Positions 15,952 through 24,901 of a DNA stretch of 38,801 nt are shown here, piece after piece. The stretch is from Anaerolineales bacterium (lineage in GTDB: Bacteria; Chloroflexota; Anaerolineae; Anaerolineales; UBA4823), in the NCBI GenBank assembly GCA_020354045.1, contig CP070639.1, forward strand, positions 88,284-127,084, written 5' to 3'. Each line of letters starts with the position of its first letter. Positions within the stretch are counted from its first letter, which is position 1. Position numbers and translations under genes: made by a program. The notes beneath the pieces are model-generated. The model was not told the origin of the DNA and did not search any database. It was given only the letters and a program-made list of their open reading frames with translations.

Positions 15952-16827
15952 ATGATCCTCTGGAAAGACTACCATCTTGCCCATAGTATTGAGGATGCAT
16001 TAGAGACTCTCTGGAACGCCCCTGGACCTGCCAGGTTGATCGCTGGCGGCACTGATCTGTTGCTTGATCTGCAGCAGGGTCGCCACCCGCCGGTACACAC
16101 TCTGGTAGACGTGAGCGCAGTCCCAGAGATGACATCCATAGAGCTCAGGCGAGAAAAGTTATTTATTGGTGCGGCTGTACCCTTAAATCGCGTTGTCCTT
16201 TCCCCATTGGTTCAGGAACACGCAGAAGCCCTGGTGGAGGCTGCCGGCTTGATAGGTGGACCTCAGGTGCGCAATACGGCTACACTGGGTGGCAATGTGG
16301 CACATGCTTTACCAGCTGGAGATGGCACCATTGCGCTCCTGGCTTTGGGTGCTCAGGCTGAAATCGCGGGAGGGTCCGGTATATACCGATCCCCATTAGA
16401 AGATCTCTATCTGGGGCCAGGGCGCTCAAGATTGGCAACACAGGAAGAACTGTTAGTTGGTTTCTACCTTCCCATTCGATCCAAAAACGAAGGTTCAGCT
16501 TTTCAGCGAATTATGCGCCCTCAAGGTGTGGCGATCGCTATCCTAAACCTGGCAGCCTGGATAAGGAGACGGGGAGATGTCATCCTGGATGTGCGCCTTG
16601 CGATTGGTCCAGCCGGTCCAATTCCCAGGCGCAGCAACGAAGCCGAGCATGTTTTGCGCGGCAAAAAAATGAGTCCAGAAGTCCGTGAGAAGGCGGTGGG
16701 ATCGTTGTTAGCGGAAGCCAGCTTCCGTACCAGCCCACATCGGGCAACTGCAGAATACCGGAAATATATGGCTGGCGTATTATTGGAGAATGTTTTGGAG
16801 ACCGCCTGGCAGAGGTCGGCTTCTTGA
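15952..16827 (+). CDS. Molybdenum hydroxylase FAD-binding subunit
   Basis: A 291-residue FAD-binding PCMH-type subunit of the xanthine dehydrogenase family, passing electrons between the 2Fe-2S clusters and the acceptor. The first FAD loop is LIAGGTDLLLDL (residues 29-40). The second is QVRNTATLGGNVAHALPAGD (near residues 104-123), which binds the diphosphate. A C-terminal CO-dehydrogenase-flavoprotein-like domain ends the protein. It is followed after 18 bases by the fused 2Fe-2S/Mo subunit, its evident partner. A candidate structured leader precedes it. The substrate is not evident: the nearby ssnA-like deaminase suggests a purine or other N-heterocycle, but this is inference. Confidence 0.9.
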   Translation: MILWKDYHLAHSIEDALETLWNAPGPARLIAGGTDLLLDLQQGRHPPVHTLVDVSAVPEMTSIELRREKLFIGAAVPLNRVVLSPLVQEHAEALVEAAGLIGGPQVRNTATLGGNVAHALPAGDGTIALLALGAQAEIAGGSGIYRSPLEDLYLGPGRSRLATQEELLVGFYLPIRSKNEGSAFQRIMRPQGVAIAILNLAAWIRRRGDVILDVRLAIGPAGPIPRRSNEAEHVLRGKKMSPEVREKAVGSLLAEASFRTSPHRATAEYRKYMAGVLLENVLETAWQRSAS

Positions 16828-16845
16828 TATTGATGAGGAAACAGG

Positions 16846-19656
16846 ATGAGAATAACAGTTAATGGTGTCCAGAGGTCCATTGAAGTGCGGTTTGGTGAGA
16901 TGCTATCGGATTTATTACGGGAGCGCTTGGGGCTCACAGGTACCAAGATTGGCTGCAATGAGGCCGAGTGCGGGTCCTGTACCGTATTGGTGAGTGGCGA
17001 ACCAGTGCTGGCCTGTACCTATCCAGCTGGTAAAGCCGTGGGGAAAGAGGTGATAACAATCGAGGGATTAGCTAATGTTGAATCCCTTGATCAATCTCGG
17101 AAAACAGCACGACAAGTTGAGCTTCACCCCCTGCAACGCGCATTTATCACGCACGGAGCAGTCCAATGTGGGTTTTGTATTCCGGGTCAAATCGTGACTG
17201 CTTTTGCGCTTCTACAAAGCAATCCTGATCCAACTGAAGATGAGATTAAGTATGCTTTGAAGGATACTTTATGCAGGTGTGCTGGCTATCCATCGATCAT
17301 ACGTGCGATCCAGTCTGCAGCCAAGGCGATGCAATCCGATGCTGAAGAGATCAGTGAGCCGGAAATCCCCGGCATAACGCATGATTTTAGAGTGGTTGGC
17401 ACACAGCTAATTCGACCAGACGCAGTGGAAAAAGTTACTGGTAAAGCGTTATTTACCGATGATCTGAAATTCCCAGAGATGTTACATGCCCGGGTGAAAC
17501 GAGCGGGGGTGCCACATGCAATTGTGAAAAGTGTTAATGTTGAGGGGGCGCGTAGCCTGCCAGGTGTGGTGGCTGTCTTGACCGCTGAGGATATCCTGGG
17601 CGAGGTAAATCATGGCTTGGTAGTCTATGATTGGCCCACGTTGGTGGGAATTGGGGAACGAGTTCGTTATGTCGGTGATGCAATTGCTCTGGTGGCTGCG
17701 GAGACGAGGGAGATTGCCACCCAGGCAATAGAGCTAATCGAAGTCGATTATGAAGCGCAGCCTGTCATATCTCACCCGGTGCAATCTCGCCAACCTGATG
17801 TGCCTCAACTGCACCCTTCCGGGAACCTGTTGAAGCACATCAAGGTGCGCAAAGGGGATTTGGAGATAGGTTTCCAGGAAGCCGATTTGATCCTGGAGCA
17901 TACTTTTCACACAGCGATCACGGAACACGCCTTTATCGAGCCGGAGTGCAGCATTGCACGACCTCTGCCTGATGGGCGCATGGAAATCTATGTGGGTTCG
18001 CAGATCCCTTATTCCGACCGACACCAAGTAGCCCGCACGTTAAACTGGCCGGAGGAACGGATCCGGATCGTGGGCCAGCTCATGGGGGGCGGCTTCGGCG
18101 GCAAGGAAGATATTGCTGGTCAAACGCATGCCGCGCTACTGGCACTTGCCACTGGGAAAACGGTCAAGCTATTGTTTGATCGTCACGAGAGCCTGTTGGT
18201 ACATCCTAAACGCCATGCCACCCAGATCCAGGTGAAGATGGGTGCTAAATTAGATGGCCGCCTGACAGCTGTTGAGACAGAGTTATATGGTGATACGGGC
18301 GCTTATGCCTCCTTAGGCGAGAAGGTATTGACGCGAGCGACTACCCATTCCTCTGGTCCATATGAGGTACCTCATGCTCGCGCGGATTGCTATGCGATGT
18401 ACACAAATAATCCACCAGCTGGCGCTTTCCGTGGTTTTGGGGTCACTCAATCCGCCTTTGCTATCGAGTCAATGATGGACATGTTAGCTGAAAAACTGGG
18501 GATGGATCCCGTTGAATTACGCCGACTGAATGCTTTAAGGGTGGGTAGCGAGACGAATACCGGACAAGTACTGACGGAAAGTGTGGGTTTACTGGAGTGT
18601 ATGCAGAAAGTTGAGGATGAAATGAACCACCTGTCAGGTGGTCAGCCATTCACGCCAAAACGAGTGGAGGGTGCTCCACACCGGGTGCGGGCATGGGGAT
18701 TTGCCGCAGGATACAAAAACACTGGCTTGGGAGGGGGTGCACCGGATAAAGCTGCAGCTGAAGTTGAGTTATTTGCGGATGGCATGTTAGAGGTGAGGAC
18801 TTCCTCTGCGGAGTTGGGGCAGGGTCTGGTAACTGTCTTGCAGATGATCGTAGCGGAGGAGTTCAACCAGACGCCCACCAAAGTCCGGGTGGTGGTGATG
18901 GATACTGACCTGACGCCGGATGGAGGTCCTACTACCGCCTCGCGCCAGACATATGTGACCGGAAATGCTGCCAGACTGGCTGCGAACACCCTGCGCCAGG
19001 CAGCTGTAACTACATTGGCAGAAAAGTTTGACCAGCCACCTGATAAAATTCGTTTTGTGGAGGGACTGGTGCAAGTTAATGGACAGGTCGTTCCCCTGGG
19101 TGAGGTGGTTGGGGCGATGCAGGCGGAGGGTCGTGAACCGCGTGTTTTATACGAGTATTGGGCACCAGAAACCAAGCCATTAGGACAGGGTGGCGACATG
19201 CATTTTGCGTTTTCATTTGCAGCACAGGCAGCAGAGGTTGAAGTTGACACACGGACGGGTGAAGTGAGCGTGCTGAGGGTGATCGCTGCCAGCGACGCGG
19301 GGCAGGTGATCAACCCGTTAGGTTTCCAGGGCCAGGTTGAGGGTGGCGTTGTCATGGGCTTAGGCAATGCCCTGACTGAAAACTTTATTGTTGAGCAGGG
19401 GCAAGTGTTCACGGACAGGCTAGCGCGCTACCGGATGCCTTCCATCGTCCAGACACCTGAGATTATTTCGATTTTGGCATCGCATCCTACAAAGGATGGC
19501 CCTTATGGCGCAAAGGGAATCGGTGAACTGGTCAGCATACCCACTACACCAGCGATTACGAATGCTATCTATCATGCGGTGGGTGTGCGCATTGACAGGT
19601 TGCCGGTTGATCAGGAAGTGATCATCCAGCATTTGAAAGGGAAAGTAAAGCAATAA
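16846..19656 (+). CDS. Molybdenum hydroxylase, fused 2Fe-2S and Mo-cofactor subunits
   Basis: A 936-residue protein joining a 2Fe-2S subunit to a molybdopterin subunit of the xanthine dehydrogenase/aldehyde oxidase family. Plant-type cluster ligands are Cys37, Cys42, Cys45 and Cys57; second-cluster ligands are Cys108, Cys111, Cys143 and Cys145. After a short linker (about 160-180) the Mo part carries GGGFGGKED (414-422), AFRGFG (527-532) and the catalytic Glu894 in GAKGIGE. The AYRCSFR loop of aerobic CO dehydrogenase is absent, so it is not CoxL. FAD is supplied by the gene directly upstream. GAGGAAACAGG precedes the ATG. Likely reaction: hydroxylation of an aromatic N-heterocycle or aldehyde using water; substrate unknown. 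Confidence 0.92.
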   Translation: MRITVNGVQRSIEVRFGEMLSDLLRERLGLTGTKIGCNEAECGSCTVLVSGEPVLACTYPAGKAVGKEVITIEGLANVESLDQSRKTARQVELHPLQRAFITHGAVQCGFCIPGQIVTAFALLQSNPDPTEDEIKYALKDTLCRCAGYPSIIRAIQSAAKAMQSDAEEISEPEIPGITHDFRVVGTQLIRPDAVEKVTGKALFTDDLKFPEMLHARVKRAGVPHAIVKSVNVEGARSLPGVVAVLTAEDILGEVNHGLVVYDWPTLVGIGERVRYVGDAIALVAAETREIATQAIELIEVDYEAQPVISHPVQSRQPDVPQLHPSGNLLKHIKVRKGDLEIGFQEADLILEHTFHTAITEHAFIEPECSIARPLPDGRMEIYVGSQIPYSDRHQVARTLNWPEERIRIVGQLMGGGFGGKEDIAGQTHAALLALATGKTVKLLFDRHESLLVHPKRHATQIQVKMGAKLDGRLTAVETELYGDTGAYASLGEKVLTRATTHSSGPYEVPHARADCYAMYTNNPPAGAFRGFGVTQSAFAIESMMDMLAEKLGMDPVELRRLNALRVGSETNTGQVLTESVGLLECMQKVEDEMNHLSGGQPFTPKRVEGAPHRVRAWGFAAGYKNTGLGGGAPDKAAAEVELFADGMLEVRTSSAELGQGLVTVLQMIVAEEFNQTPTKVRVVVMDTDLTPDGGPTTASRQTYVTGNAARLAANTLRQAAVTTLAEKFDQPPDKIRFVEGLVQVNGQVVPLGEVVGAMQAEGREPRVLYEYWAPETKPLGQGGDMHFAFSFAAQAAEVEVDTRTGEVSVLRVIAASDAGQVINPLGFQGQVEGGVVMGLGNALTENFIVEQGQVFTDRLARYRMPSIVQTPEIISILASHPTKDGPYGAKGIGELVSIPTTPAITNAIYHAVGVRIDRLPVDQEVIIQHLKGKVKQ

Positions 19657-19732
19657 ATTGTGGGGTACGGTTCACCTGCAAGTCTAGTGATATGTACAGC
19701 GGTTAAGAGCCTAAGCTAACTGGATAACCTAT

Positions 19733-20362
19733 ATGACAGAATCGATAAACCCCCGCTGGTTTGATTGGGCACGTGAAATCCAGGCACTTTCGCAAACAGG
19801 CTACCACTACGCTGAGAACGAATATCAAAAAGAACGCTACCGGCGTTTGTCCGAGATTGCGGCCGAGATGATGAGTGAGTATTCTGGCAGCGACCTGGAT
19901 CAAATCCTCAACCTTTATCTCACCCAAAGTGGTTATGCCACACCGCGCGTGGATGTGCGCGGGGCTGTTTTTATGGAAGATAGGATACTCATGGTGCGCG
20001 AGCGACAAGATGGAGGCTGGACATTACCAGGTGGTTGGGCAGATGTGGGAGACGTACCTTCCCAGGCAGTGGAACGCGAAGTGCTTGAGGAGGCGGGATT
20101 TCAGGTTAAAGCGCAGCGGGTCATTGGTGTGTATGACGCCAACCGCACGGGTCCCCTCGAACTTTTTCATGCTTTTAAGGTTGTTTTTTTGTGTGAGCTG
20201 CTGGGTGGTGATGCTCGCCCTAGCATAGAGACTACTGACGTGGCTTTTTTCGACGCGCATGAACTCCCGGAGGTGTTATCTGGAGAACGGACAAAGCCGA
20301 AGCATCTAGAGGATGCATTCGCAGTCCTGCGAGATCCTAATTTACCCACTGTATTTGATTAG
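19733..20362 (+). CDS. Nudix hydrolase
   Basis: A 209-residue protein with an N-terminal helical domain (about 1-70, as in the YjhB-like/NUDT9-type subgroup with an extra N-terminal segment) and a Nudix domain. The Nudix box starts at Gly101 and ends REVLEEAGF at 115-123, with the metal-binding REVLEE intact. The first conserved Glu of the consensus (GX5E) is replaced by Asp107. Such enzymes cleave nucleoside diphosphates linked to another group, ADP-ribose among them. It follows the Mo hydroxylase by 76 bases and precedes a phosphatase by nine, so it is probably in the same transcript. The exact substrate is not inferable. Confidence 0.9.
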   Translation: MTESINPRWFDWAREIQALSQTGYHYAENEYQKERYRRLSEIAAEMMSEYSGSDLDQILNLYLTQSGYATPRVDVRGAVFMEDRILMVRERQDGGWTLPGGWADVGDVPSQAVEREVLEEAGFQVKAQRVIGVYDANRTGPLELFHAFKVVFLCELLGGDARPSIETTDVAFFDAHELPEVLSGERTKPKHLEDAFAVLRDPNLPTVFD

Positions 20363-20371
20363 GTTGTAGCT

Positions 20372-20869
20372 TTGACGACCAGGGAGTTTCGACGCAATAG
20401 TTTGACCGAGCTGCCTGTAAGCTTCGCTGGACGAATCTTTCGCAGCCCCATGCCTTTCCAAAGAGGTGATGAGGCAGGTGATTTATTCGAACAGATCAAG
20501 CAGCAAAATATCTCGGTAATCGTTTTGTTGGCTTCTGATCGAGAATGTTTGGAAAATAGCAGGCGCGATTTGCGCGCGTATTACACAAGTGAAGGGATAA
20601 AGGTGATATACCTGCCCATACCTGATTTTGGAGTGCCCGAGCCTGAGTCCCTGGATACCGCCCTCGCTGATACGATAGACTACTTGTGCGCAGGATCCAA
20701 TGTCCTGGTTCACTGCTTAGCAGGGATTGGAAGGACCGGCACATATTTAGCCTGTCTGGCGAAAAGAAGCCTGGGGATGAATGGGGATCAGGCGATCGGG
20801 TGGGTGCGGGAGGCTATTCCAGGAGCTTTAGAGACGAGCGAGCAGATTCGGCTTGTGCATGAGTTTTAA
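20372..20869 (+). CDS. Tyrosine/dual-specificity-type protein phosphatase
   Basis: A 165-residue protein with the cysteine-phosphatase loop HCLAGIGRTG (His114, Cys115, Arg121) and a likely general-acid Asp85 in IPDFGVPE, in the correct order and spacing for DSP/PTP enzymes. It could remove phosphate from proteins or from a small molecule such as a phosphoinositide or nucleotide. It starts with TTG nine bases after the Nudix stop and ends 17 bases before ssnA, so it lies within a compact plus-strand run. Its role beside a purine-type catabolic cluster is unknown. Confidence 0.85.
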   Translation: MTTREFRRNSLTELPVSFAGRIFRSPMPFQRGDEAGDLFEQIKQQNISVIVLLASDRECLENSRRDLRAYYTSEGIKVIYLPIPDFGVPEPESLDTALADTIDYLCAGSNVLVHCLAGIGRTGTYLACLAKRSLGMNGDQAIGWVREAIPGALETSEQIRLVHEF

Positions 20870-20886
20870 GACCAGGAGGCGAAAGA

Positions 20887-22236
20887 ATGCTGATTACAAA
20901 TGCGAATTTAATCACCTGGGGGGAGGAGAACAAAATTTTAATAGACCAAGCCATGCTAATTAAAGATGGAAAAATCGCCCAAATCGGCTCGAAGAAAGAG
21001 CTGGCAGCGCTTTATCCAGAGGTTGAACAGTTGGATGCGAGAGGCCAGTACGTGATGCCTGGGAATATTTGTGCACATACGCATTTTTATGGCGCCTACG
21101 CACGGGGATTAGCCATACCTGGCTCTGCCCCCAAGGATTTCCCGGAAATCCTGGAAAAACTCTGGTGGCCTTTGGACCGAGCCCTGGACGCGGACTCTGT
21201 ACGTGCTTCCGCTGATGTAATGCTGCTGGATGCTATCAAGCATGGCACAACCACATTGATAGACCATCATGCCTCCCCTAATGCAATTGAGGGCTCATTA
21301 GATATGATCTCTGATGCAGTCGATCAATCGGGATTGCGCGCAGTGCTGTGCTATGAGGTCACCGATCGCAATGGAATGCAAGGGGCGGAGACCGGGATAC
21401 AAGAAAATTTACGATTTATTCAAAGGAGCATGTCTGGTAAGGTGGCAGATGGCCGGGTGGCGGGTATGTTCGGGCTGCATGCCAGCCTGACACTTTCTGA
21501 GACATCCCTGGAAAAATGCCGATCCCTTGCTCCGGATGGAATTGGCTTTCATATTCATGTCGCCGAGCATGAGGCTGATGAGTATGACAGCCTGGCAAAA
21601 TCAGGGTTACGCGTGGTGGACAGGCTGCATAAGCACGGCATACTGGGACCGCGCAGTATTGTGGCCCATGCAGTACATGTGGATACCCAGGAAGTGAATT
21701 TACTGCTCGAAAGCGGCACATGGGTCACCCACCAGCCACGTTCCAATATGAACAACGGCGTGGGTGTTGCCCAGGTAGAATCTTTGTTACGCCTCGGTGT
21801 ACCGGTTTGTCTTGGCACAGATGGTTTCTCACACACTATGTGGGAGGAGTGGAAAACAGCTTATTTATTGCATAAAGTCTGGCACCGCGATCCAAGACGG
21901 ATGAATGGCTCAGATGTAGCTAAGATGGGTGCTGTAAACAACGCAGCACTAGCCGGGTCATTCTTTCCAGGAGCTCCATTAGGTGTCATCAAATCCGGTG
22001 CCCACGCCGATTTGATATTTGTGGACTACAAGCCCTATACTCCATTAACGCCCGGCAACCTGCCCTGGCATATCTTATTTGGGTTTCATGAGAGCATGGT
22101 CACCACTACGATGGTAGCTGGGAATGTACTCATGCGGGATCGGAGGGTTCTAACGATGGATGAGGAGGAGATCGTGGCGCGGGCGCAGGCGTTAGCGCCG
22201 GGTGTTTGGCAAAGATACCAGGATCAGTTTGAATAG
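20887..22236 (+). CDS. ssnA: SsnA-like aminohydrolase
   Basis: A 449-residue amidohydrolase-superfamily protein matching SsnA in layout and signature text: HTHFYGAYARGLAIPG, a DHHASPNAIEGSL segment and MFGLHASLTLS. Metal ligands are His64 and His66, His224, His261 and Asp312. Relatives deaminate guanine, other purines or triazines. In E. coli ssnA sits with ygfK, xdhD and ygfM in a predicted selenium-linked purine-type cluster. Here it lies near the first Mo hydroxylase, and a YgfM/XdhD-like pair occurs about 6 kb downstream. AGGAGG precedes the ATG. Family call is firm; true substrate is unproven even in E. coli. Confidence 0.88.
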   Translation: MLITNANLITWGEENKILIDQAMLIKDGKIAQIGSKKELAALYPEVEQLDARGQYVMPGNICAHTHFYGAYARGLAIPGSAPKDFPEILEKLWWPLDRALDADSVRASADVMLLDAIKHGTTTLIDHHASPNAIEGSLDMISDAVDQSGLRAVLCYEVTDRNGMQGAETGIQENLRFIQRSMSGKVADGRVAGMFGLHASLTLSETSLEKCRSLAPDGIGFHIHVAEHEADEYDSLAKSGLRVVDRLHKHGILGPRSIVAHAVHVDTQEVNLLLESGTWVTHQPRSNMNNGVGVAQVESLLRLGVPVCLGTDGFSHTMWEEWKTAYLLHKVWHRDPRRMNGSDVAKMGAVNNAALAGSFFPGAPLGVIKSGAHADLIFVDYKPYTPLTPGNLPWHILFGFHESMVTTTMVAGNVLMRDRRVLTMDEEEIVARAQALAPGVWQRYQDQFE

Positions 22237-22277
22237 AAGCGTAGAGCATATATAAGAAATTATATTTGGAGAGTGAA

Positions 22278-22943
22278 ATGGCAGATAAGCTACCGACAAT
22301 AGCAATCCTGGGGGGGACGGGGAAGGAGGGGCCGGGCTTAGCAATGCGCTGGGCGGTATTGGGATATCCAATTCTGATTGGTTCGCGGCAAACTGAGAAA
22401 GCCCAGGAAACTGCTTCCAAGTTGAATGAACAGCTCGGTTTAACCAGTATTCAGGGGATGCAAAACAACAATGCAGCCCAGCACGCGGATATCAGTGTGC
22501 TTACTGTGGTTTTTAGTGCGCATGAGAGTGCCGTTCTCAGCCTGAAAGAGGCTCTGCAAGGCAAGATCCTGGTGGATACGACAGCCCGAGTGGATTTTCG
22601 AGACCCAAAACCACCAAAACACCCCGCTGCAGCACGGCATGCACAGAATGTGCTTGGACCCGGGGTGAAAGTGGTAGCAGCATTTCAAACTGTACCCTTT
22701 CATATCCTTCGGAAAAATCTGGGTGAGCAACTGGACACTGATGTGCTGGTGTGTTCTGATGACCTGGAAGCAGCCAAAATGGTCATGAAACTTTCTGAGG
22801 CAGCGGGTATGCCGGCTTATTATGCTGGCAACCTGGACAATGCGGTGGTCGTGGAAGGATTGACAGCGATCATGATCAGTATGAACAGCCATTACAAGGT
22901 GAAAACCGCCAGTATTGGGATTCATGGGATCAACCAGGAATGA
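22278..22943 (+). CDS. npdG: F420-dependent NADP oxidoreductase
   Basis: A 221-residue Rossmann protein transferring hydride between reduced F420 and NADP. The N-terminal nucleotide-binding motif is IAILGGTGKEGPGLAMR, followed by ILIGSR at the end of the second strand, the pattern of Fno/NpdG enzymes. VVAAFQTVPFHIL and the closing Asn-rich helix also fit. The ATG at 22278 is chosen because GGAG stands six bases before it; a TTG at 22266 would include the ribosome binding site. It links the upstream catabolic genes to the F420 synthesis genes that begin about 160 bases later. Confidence 0.93.
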   Translation: MADKLPTIAILGGTGKEGPGLAMRWAVLGYPILIGSRQTEKAQETASKLNEQLGLTSIQGMQNNNAAQHADISVLTVVFSAHESAVLSLKEALQGKILVDTTARVDFRDPKPPKHPAAARHAQNVLGPGVKVVAAFQTVPFHILRKNLGEQLDTDVLVCSDDLEAAKMVMKLSEAAGMPAYYAGNLDNAVVVEGLTAIMISMNSHYKVKTASIGIHGINQE

Positions 22944-22990
22944 CTTTAGTAAATCGGTGTCACTTTGAGAGACAGCATAGAATGGTTAAT

Positions 22991-23011
22991 CCCTGCAAGC
23001 AGGGCATTTTT
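22991..23011 (+). terminator. Weak Rho-independent terminator candidate
   Basis: CCCTG-CAAG-CAGGG (22991-23004) forms a short stable hairpin followed by CATTTTTAG, 48 bases after npdG. The stem is only 5-6 bp, so termination may be partial. Confidence 0.35.
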
Positions 23012-23103
23012 AGGGTGGTTTTAGGAGATTCTTTGATCGTTGCTCTCCCTCAGAATAAAAGCCTGATTGAATTGGTTGTGTCCAGTCATATTTGTTGGGA
23101 ATT

Positions 23104-23868
23104 ATGCTAACTATCACTCCGATTGCAGGTATTCCATTGATCCAGCCAGGTGATGACCTGGTCGAGATCATTCTGGATGCCCTAGAACATAATAATCTAA
23201 CCCTGCTTGATGGTGACATCCTGGTGATCACATCCAAGATTATTTCCAAAGCAGAGGGGCGACAGGTAAACCTGGCAACTGTCCAGCCTTCTCAAGAAGC
23301 CCTGCAGCTTGCCGGATGTGTGGAAAAAGATGCAAGGCTGGTAGAACTGATATTAGGCGAATCCAACCAGGTGCTGCGTAGTCGACCGGGGACAATCATT
23401 GTGGAGCATCGCCACGGGTTTGTGTGCGCCAATGCTGGCATTGACCATTCCAATGTCGCTGGGGAAGGAGATCAGGCGGAGGAGTGGGTACTGCTTTTAC
23501 CCGCCGATCCTGAGGCTTCGGCTCACCAACTGCGGCAACGCCTGGAGGCGCATACCAACGTTCGGATCGGGATCATGATCATTGACTCGCACGGGCGTGC
23601 CTGGCGAATTGGAACCGTTGGCATGGCGATCGGTTTAGCGGGGATACCAGGAGTCGTAGATCTGCGCGGCAGGCCAGATCTCTTTGGGTACAATCTGCGC
23701 ATTACACAGATTGGGGCAGCAGATGAGCTGGCAGCTGGGGCTTCATTAGTGATGGGACAGGCAGCTGAAGGTACGCCGGTTGTGCATGTGCGCGGTTTCC
23801 CCTACCCCTTAAGGGAAGGTTCACTTGCCGAGCTGTTTCGCCCACGCCAGGAAGATCTATTTCGTTAA
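23104..23868 (+). CDS. cofE: Coenzyme F420-0:L-glutamate ligase
   Basis: A 254-residue CofE protein adding gamma-linked glutamates to F420-0 with GTP. Family marks: GIPLIQPGDDL near the N-terminus, GDILVITSKIISKAEGR (about 36-52), GFVCANAGIDHSN (about 105-117) and the GLAGIPGVVDLRGRPD stretch. The usual 250-residue length means it lacks the fused nitroreductase domain of actinobacterial FbiB. That domain appears instead in the next gene. The ATG at 23104 is taken as start; TTG codons at 23092 and 23095 are alternatives. The ribosome binding site is weak. Confidence 0.93.
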   Translation: MLTITPIAGIPLIQPGDDLVEIILDALEHNNLTLLDGDILVITSKIISKAEGRQVNLATVQPSQEALQLAGCVEKDARLVELILGESNQVLRSRPGTIIVEHRHGFVCANAGIDHSNVAGEGDQAEEWVLLLPADPEASAHQLRQRLEAHTNVRIGIMIIDSHGRAWRIGTVGMAIGLAGIPGVVDLRGRPDLFGYNLRITQIGAADELAAGASLVMGQAAEGTPVVHVRGFPYPLREGSLAELFRPRQEDLFR

Positions 23869-23913
23869 AAATGGTGACAGTTATGAAGGTTTGATAATGG
23901 GATGGTAACTTAA

Positions 23914-24864
23914 TTGCCAAATACGATGGAACATGAATTTTGGAACCAACTGGATGATCTCATTATGCACACCCAGGTAATCATCGATCGACCTGCGGGA
24001 CAGGGACATCCTAGTTATCCCGAAATGGTATATCCAGTAGATTATGGATATCTCATCCAAACTACCTCAAGCGATGGTGAGGGGATTGACTTGTTCAGGG
24101 GATCTGATTCGGGTCAATTACTCAACGGATTGGTGTGTACACTAGACCTTCAAAAGCAGGAGTCCGAAATTAAGCTGCTGGTTGGCTGCACAGCAGAAGA
24201 GCAGAACAAGGTGGTACAGTTTTTAAGAAACCACGGCATGCCTGCGCTGCTGATCAAACGCGATGAGAATCCGCTCTCATGGTTGCTCTCACGCCGGTCA
24301 GTACGTAGATTTACGAAAAAAAATGTGCCAAGTGTTTTGGTTGAAAAAATTCTGGAGGCTGCAATTCAAGCACCTTCAGCCCACAACCGCCAACCTGCTC
24401 GTTTTGTGGTTATTCAGAAGATAGAAACCAAGCGTCGATTAGCCGAGGCGATGGGGGGTGAATTTCTGCAGGACTTACTTCAGGACGGCGTACCAGAAGC
24501 AGAAGCCAAAGGAATAGTGGGGCGTTCCCGGCAGCGCATTACGGAGGCACCGACAGTTATCCTGGTGTGCCTGGAGTCAGGGAGTCTGGACGAGTATCCA
24601 GACCAGAAGCGCCAGGTGGCTGAATATAAAATGGCAGTGCAAGGTGTTGCCATGTCAGCTGAAAACTTGCTGCTGGCGGCCCATACCCTCGGTCTGGGTG
24701 CAGTTTGGCTGTGTGCACCCTTATTTACACCCGAAACAGTTGGTAAAACCTTGTGTTTACCCGATAGCTGGGAGCCCCAGGGATTAATCTTGTTAGGTTA
24801 TCCGGAGAAGTACCCGAAAGGACGCCCACGCCGATCAATTGCAGAAGTGACGCGCTTCGATTGA
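23914..24864 (+). CDS. Fusion of a pyrophosphatase-like domain and an FbiB-type nitroreductase domain
   Basis: A 316-residue two-domain protein. Residues 5-116 resemble small family-I inorganic-pyrophosphatase-like proteins: VIIDRPAGQGHPSYP, YPVDYGYL (40-47) and SDGEGIDLFRG (53-63), which corresponds to a degenerate GDGDPLD site. The later Asp/Lys catalytic cluster of classical pyrophosphatase is not obvious, so activity is uncertain. Residues 125-316 are an FMN-binding nitroreductase domain (RRSVRRFTKKNV, then APSAHNRQPARFVVI). In FbiB the matching domain reduces dehydro-F420-0. Its place between cofE and cofD supports that role here. The start is a TTG with a weak ribosome binding site, or the ATG at 23926. 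I know of no described protein with this domain pair. Confidence 0.82.
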   Translation: MPNTMEHEFWNQLDDLIMHTQVIIDRPAGQGHPSYPEMVYPVDYGYLIQTTSSDGEGIDLFRGSDSGQLLNGLVCTLDLQKQESEIKLLVGCTAEEQNKVVQFLRNHGMPALLIKRDENPLSWLLSRRSVRRFTKKNVPSVLVEKILEAAIQAPSAHNRQPARFVVIQKIETKRRLAEAMGGEFLQDLLQDGVPEAEAKGIVGRSRQRITEAPTVILVCLESGSLDEYPDQKRQVAEYKMAVQGVAMSAENLLLAAHTLGLGAVWLCAPLFTPETVGKTLCLPDSWEPQGLILLGYPEKYPKGRPRRSIAEVTRFD

Positions 24865-24901
24865 TTGACGAAGCTCATGAACAGAACCGGTAGATATAAA
24901 T

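Noticed and set aside
16846-19656. Aerobic carbon monoxide dehydrogenase large subunit
   Set aside because: The CoxL active-site loop AYRCSFR is missing (AFRGFG instead), and the 2Fe-2S domain is fused, unlike CoxS/CoxL.
23914-24864. Frameshifted join of two separate genes
   Set aside because: The frame is continuous across both domains with a linker of only about ten residues and no internal start with a good ribosome binding site.
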